From Patescibacteria group bacterium (lineage in GTDB: Bacteria; Patescibacteriota; Gracilibacteria; Peribacterales; Peribacteraceae), in assembly GCA_018814875.1 (NCBI GenBank), contig JAHIYH010000031.1, positions 62,001 through 126,000 on the forward strand: a stretch of 64,000 bases of DNA, given 5' to 3'. Under the pieces are notes generated by a model, which saw only the letters and a list, made by a program, of their open reading frames with translations, did not search any database and had not been told where the DNA came from. This document shows positions 60,721-64,000 of the stretch, in pieces. The position numbers and the translations under genes were made by a program. Each line of letters starts with the position of its first letter. Position 1 is the stretch's first letter.

Positions 60721-61367
60721 AAGCTAAGAATAAATCCGTCTTCTTCGACTTCGATGGAGTGATCTACGACAGCGAGCAGATCAACTACGAGGCAAACCAG
60801 ATTGCCTTTAATGACACGGGCCTGACTTTCACGCCGGAGGAATACAAAGAACTCTGGATTGTTGAAGGACTCGATTTGCCTGAAATAGTTCGAAGGTACG
60901 GACTGGACGCTGATCCGGAAGAGATACGTAGAATCAAGAATCTCCGGTGCAAAGAATTGTTTTTGCAATCAGCTGCGGTGATCTCCGATGATGTGAGAGA
61001 TACGGTGGCATCACTGATCGGAAGGAAATGGAAAACGGCAATCGGTTCCTCAAACACCGAGGATAACATAGCCACCCTTCTTGATCGATCCGATATGCGT
61101 CACATGTTCGATGCTATTGTAGGATTGGAATCCATTCCCAACGTAAAACCGGAACCGGATGTGTTTCTGGAATGCCTGAAACGAACGAGGACACGAGCAA
61201 AGAATGCAGTCGTCGTCGAAGATGCTCCGAAGGGAATCATGGCTGCGAGGAAAGCGAAGATCGGTACAGTAATAGCGATACCGAATGCATGGACGGAAGA
61301 CTGTGATTTTTCTGAGGCAGACATTGTTTTGGAGTCTATTGAAGACTTACCGGATGCCATCAATTAA
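60717..61367 (+). CDS. HAD-superfamily hydrolase
   Basis: ATGA overlap with previous gene; FFDFDGVIYDSEQINYEANQIAF, AIGSSNTEDN, KPEPDVFLECLKRT, VVEDAPKGIMAARKAKI. Confidence 0.92.
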   Translation: MKAKNKSVFFDFDGVIYDSEQINYEANQIAFNDTGLTFTPEEYKELWIVEGLDLPEIVRRYGLDADPEEIRRIKNLRCKELFLQSAAVISDDVRDTVASLIGRKWKTAIGSSNTEDNIATLLDRSDMRHMFDAIVGLESIPNVKPEPDVFLECLKRTRTRAKNAVVVEDAPKGIMAARKAKIGTVIAIPNAWTEDCDFSEADIVLESIEDLPDAIN

Positions 61368-61379
61368 ACCAGTCATTTT

Positions 61380-61784
61380 ATGTACACAGAATCTGTTTCC
61401 GATATAATAAGTCCCGTGTCAGTAGCAATCCTCGAGCAAGATACAGGCAAAAGTGAAACAGAATCGCTCCGCATCGAGGAAGAGGCATGTCGTAAAAAAA
61501 TCGTCGCACTGCGTAGGGGGATACGCACACTGTTTCAAGAAAAAGGAACGCTAATGAGTGAAGGGGTGTCTAATGCTGATTTGGTGAATGCAGTTGCACA
61601 GCTAAAAGGCAAACCACAGAGCCAACGGAATGAGCACCTAGACACAAGCTGGAGCAAGGAATACCAGTCTCTTGTGCAACAAGTGAATATGCTCTTAGGT
61701 AGCGCATTCACAGCAGATTCTGATCCTGAAGGGATTCTGCAAGAGATCCGTTCCACAAACACTGAAGCAAAATCAGATTCGTAA
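61380..61784 (+). CDS. Hypothetical protein (134 aa)
   Basis: Charged/helical ORF downstream of HAD gene. Confidence 0.45.
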   Translation: MYTESVSDIISPVSVAILEQDTGKSETESLRIEEEACRKKIVALRRGIRTLFQEKGTLMSEGVSNADLVNAVAQLKGKPQSQRNEHLDTSWSKEYQSLVQQVNMLLGSAFTADSDPEGILQEIRSTNTEAKSDS

Positions 61785-61893
61785 GCACATTTCATTTTTG
61801 AGCACTTCTAAGTAGGCCACCGAGTTCTTTCGAAGGTTTTTCATTGAATTTTCGTAAAATCCGCCTAGCCTTTGTGATCTTGTTGCGTCATCC

Positions 61894-62070
61894 ATGAGGT
61901 ATATGGAAAAGATTACCTACTGCCTCTATGCCCGTAAGTCATCGGAATCAGATGAACGCCAAGCCCTTTCCATTGGCTCGCAGATTGCAGAGATGCAGAA
62001 GATTGCAGATAAACAGAGTCTTAAAGTTGTAGAGACGATTCAGGAGAGTAAATCTGCGAAAGATTCTTCC
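61894..62070 (+). pseudogene. Truncated serine recombinase (resolvase N-terminal fragment)
   Basis: KITYCLYARKSSESDERQALSIGSQIAEMQKIADKQSLKVVETIQESKSAK, then similarity ends and the frame runs into unrelated sequence. Confidence 0.75.
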
Positions 62071-62293
62071 TCTGGTCATCGATTTCGAGGATTGAGAAAA
62101 TATTTGAGTAGGCGATCGCTTCTTGTTTCTCAGCAGCTCTCAGTTGTCCGCGTACTCTTGCAAAGAATGCGTGTCCAAATACTTCAGCAAGAACAGTACC
62201 TTGTTGTATTTCGTTCTCTATGCGATCCAGTTTCTCTGGTGGGAGTGGACCCATGAGCATCTTGTCTATTTCTGAAAGGTACGGCTTTGGCAT
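62021..62293 (-). CDS. Hypothetical protein, C-terminal part overlapping recombinase fragment
   Basis: MPKPYLSEIDKMLMGPLPPEKLDRIENEIQQGTVLAEVFGHAFFARV...; plausible protein-like N-terminal two thirds. Confidence 0.35.
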   Translation of the reverse strand: MPKPYLSEIDKMLMGPLPPEKLDRIENEIQQGTVLAEVFGHAFFARVRGQLRAAEKQEAIAYSNIFSILEIDDQRKNLSQIYSPESSLQL

Positions 62294-62486
62294 GGAGCGT
62301 AATTATATACGTTTTCCTTCTCAAATTGCAGGCTTGAGCTGTTTAGGTCTACTTTTTTTGTTGTTTGTGACTGGCAACCACAATCCGTTGTGGTTTGGGA
62401 GTACGATTTCTTCAATGAGATCACTCGTTTTGTCCTTGGCAACGGTACTGCAAAAACTGTATGACTGCCTTCATCGTTCATCACAT

Positions 62487-63410
62487 ATGAAATTGCGTAT
62501 TGTCATCATTGGTAGTACTGCCATCCTCGCATTAGCAGGATGCTCAACGCAGCCTTCGGCACAACAGGACAGTATCAGCGGTGACACGCCCATTGCAACT
62601 CTTGAAAGAGAAGCTGCAGAGGGGAATGTAAGGGCACAAGCTATTCTTGCCAGTAAGTATGTCAATGGCGAAGGAGTGTTGGAAAATTCTAGCAAGGCTG
62701 CCCAGCTGTACAGAACGGCGGCAGAACAAGGTGACGGAGGATCACAGTTCATGCTCGGTCTTATGTATTCAATTGGAGAAGGTGTACCACAGGATGATGC
62801 CGAAGCAATTCGCTGGTACGAGAAGGCGTCTGAACAGGGGGTTGCGGGTGCGACGTATCAGTTGGGACGCAGATACTTTCTAGGTGAATATGGTATTACA
62901 ATTGATCGAGAAAAGGGTATGACCATGATCCGCAAAGCCGCAGAGAGTGACGAGCAAGAGGCTCAGATATTCATGGGTTATATGTATGACAAAGGCAACG
63001 GAGTGCCACAGGATGGTCTACAGGCAATTGACTGGTATACGAAAGCCGCAAATCAAGGGAATGCGGAAGCACAGTTTCGAATCGGTCACATGTACTTTAC
63101 CGGTGAGTCTGTGACGCAGGATTATCCCAAAGCGCTAGAATGGTACGAAAAAGCCGCACATCATGGCGTTGTTGGGGCGCAACATGGATTAGCTTTGATG
63201 TACTACGGCGGGGATATGGGGGTTCCGAGCGATTACATTCAGTCGTACATGTGGGCTAATCTCGCAGCAGCCCAAGGGGAGGAAGACTCCAAAGCGCTCT
63301 TGAATCTCCTAGCGAGGAAAAATGACGCAAGATCAGATTGCCGAAGCGCAACACCTTTCCAGCGAATTCTTCTCCAAGCAGCAAGAATGAAAAGTCCGTA
63401 CTTCCTGTAA
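62487..63410 (+). CDS. Sel1-like repeat lipoprotein
   Basis: Lipobox LALAGCS; at least five Sel1 repeats (AQFMLG.MY..GEGVPQDDAEAIRWYEKASEQG). Confidence 0.92.
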   Translation: MKLRIVIIGSTAILALAGCSTQPSAQQDSISGDTPIATLEREAAEGNVRAQAILASKYVNGEGVLENSSKAAQLYRTAAEQGDGGSQFMLGLMYSIGEGVPQDDAEAIRWYEKASEQGVAGATYQLGRRYFLGEYGITIDREKGMTMIRKAAESDEQEAQIFMGYMYDKGNGVPQDGLQAIDWYTKAANQGNAEAQFRIGHMYFTGESVTQDYPKALEWYEKAAHHGVVGAQHGLALMYYGGDMGVPSDYIQSYMWANLAAAQGEEDSKALLNLLARKNDARSDCRSATPFQRILLQAARMKSPYFL

Positions 63411-63681
63411 AAGCAAGAAGTTTAGAATAGATAGTGGCATCGGTAATGAGTAGTGATACGCTTCTTTTTATTACTGTCCAGAAATATTTCGTTTCTTCAG
63501 GATTTTGGCTATGGCAACAGGTACAAACATCTTCAAACTGCCCTTAGTGCCCTGCAAACATAGGTAAGCAGGATTAGTACCCTTTGATGAAAATAAAAGG
63601 CTATTACAATGTTCTAGGGAGTTTTTATCCGAAGTCCACTCTCCATAGTGAAGCTTTTCAGGGTGCCATTAGTGCAATGTT

Positions 63682-63771
63682 TGGCGGAGGGAGAGGGATT
63701 CGAACCCTCGAGACCCGTAGGGGTCTACACGATTTCGAGTCGTGCGCTTTCGACCACTCAGCCATCCCTCC
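63682..63771 (-). tRNA. tRNA-Ser (anticodon CGA), CCA encoded
   Basis: Reverse complement ggagggatggctgagtggtcgaaagcgcacgactCGAaatcgtg...ggttcgaatccctctccctccGCCA. Confidence 0.95.
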
Positions 63772-64000
63772 AGTCTATGCACAGCATAGGCTGCTGACCG
63801 TATCGCCGAAAGAGTGGAGGTTGGCTATTGCCCGAAGCTGCTGCGCTTCGGCCGGCAAGCCAATTCCTATGCTATATGCTTTTGAGTTGCTTTTCGACTG
63901 AAGTTTGTTGGAAGGGGGTCTTCATAGAGTCCTATAGCCCAAAATCAAAATTTGTTTGTAAATATGCTCAGAAATGCAGAATTTCGCTTTTGCCACACAT

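Noticed and set aside
63584-63901. 105-aa plus-strand ORF
   Set aside because: Runs antisense through tRNA-Ser(CGA); spurious.

Overview
This 64 kb window looks chromosomal. Gene content suggests a small-genome, CPR/Patescibacteria-like bacterium (inference). The standard genetic code fits.

Housekeeping genes include an SAH hydrolase next to a PfkB kinase, a PolX-type polymerase, pheT, ndk, recO, ftsX, a class A PBP, yebC, rpsF-rpsR, rpmB, sufS with an IscU-like gene, three tRNAs, and an rpmH (bL34) gene absent from the ORF track. A roughly 21 kb cell-surface polysaccharide region (34.1-55.4 kb) holds many glycosyltransferases, rmlA/rmlB-like genes and a carbamoyltransferase + SxtJ-like + DUF5989-like set; the last is a 52 aa ORF I read directly. 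There are two toxin-antitoxin modules: RelBE-like between tRNA-Thr 3' fragments, and Phd-Doc.

Two things stand out. First, spacers are filled by long imperfect inverted repeats built from short tandem words, with a different word per family. Several families also sit in frame inside coding genes, and some carry a nested 24-26 nt CCTTCG...CAGG core. Second, there is a tightly packed three-gene cassette at 58.8-61.4 kb: GTP cyclohydrolase II fused to a nucleotidyltransferase-like domain, a 2H phosphoesterase and a HAD phosphatase. It lies beside a truncated serine recombinase and a tRNA-Ser. Two ArsR-like paralogues flanked by 8-2-8 palindromes form a third notable pattern. All homology calls are by eye; no searches were run.
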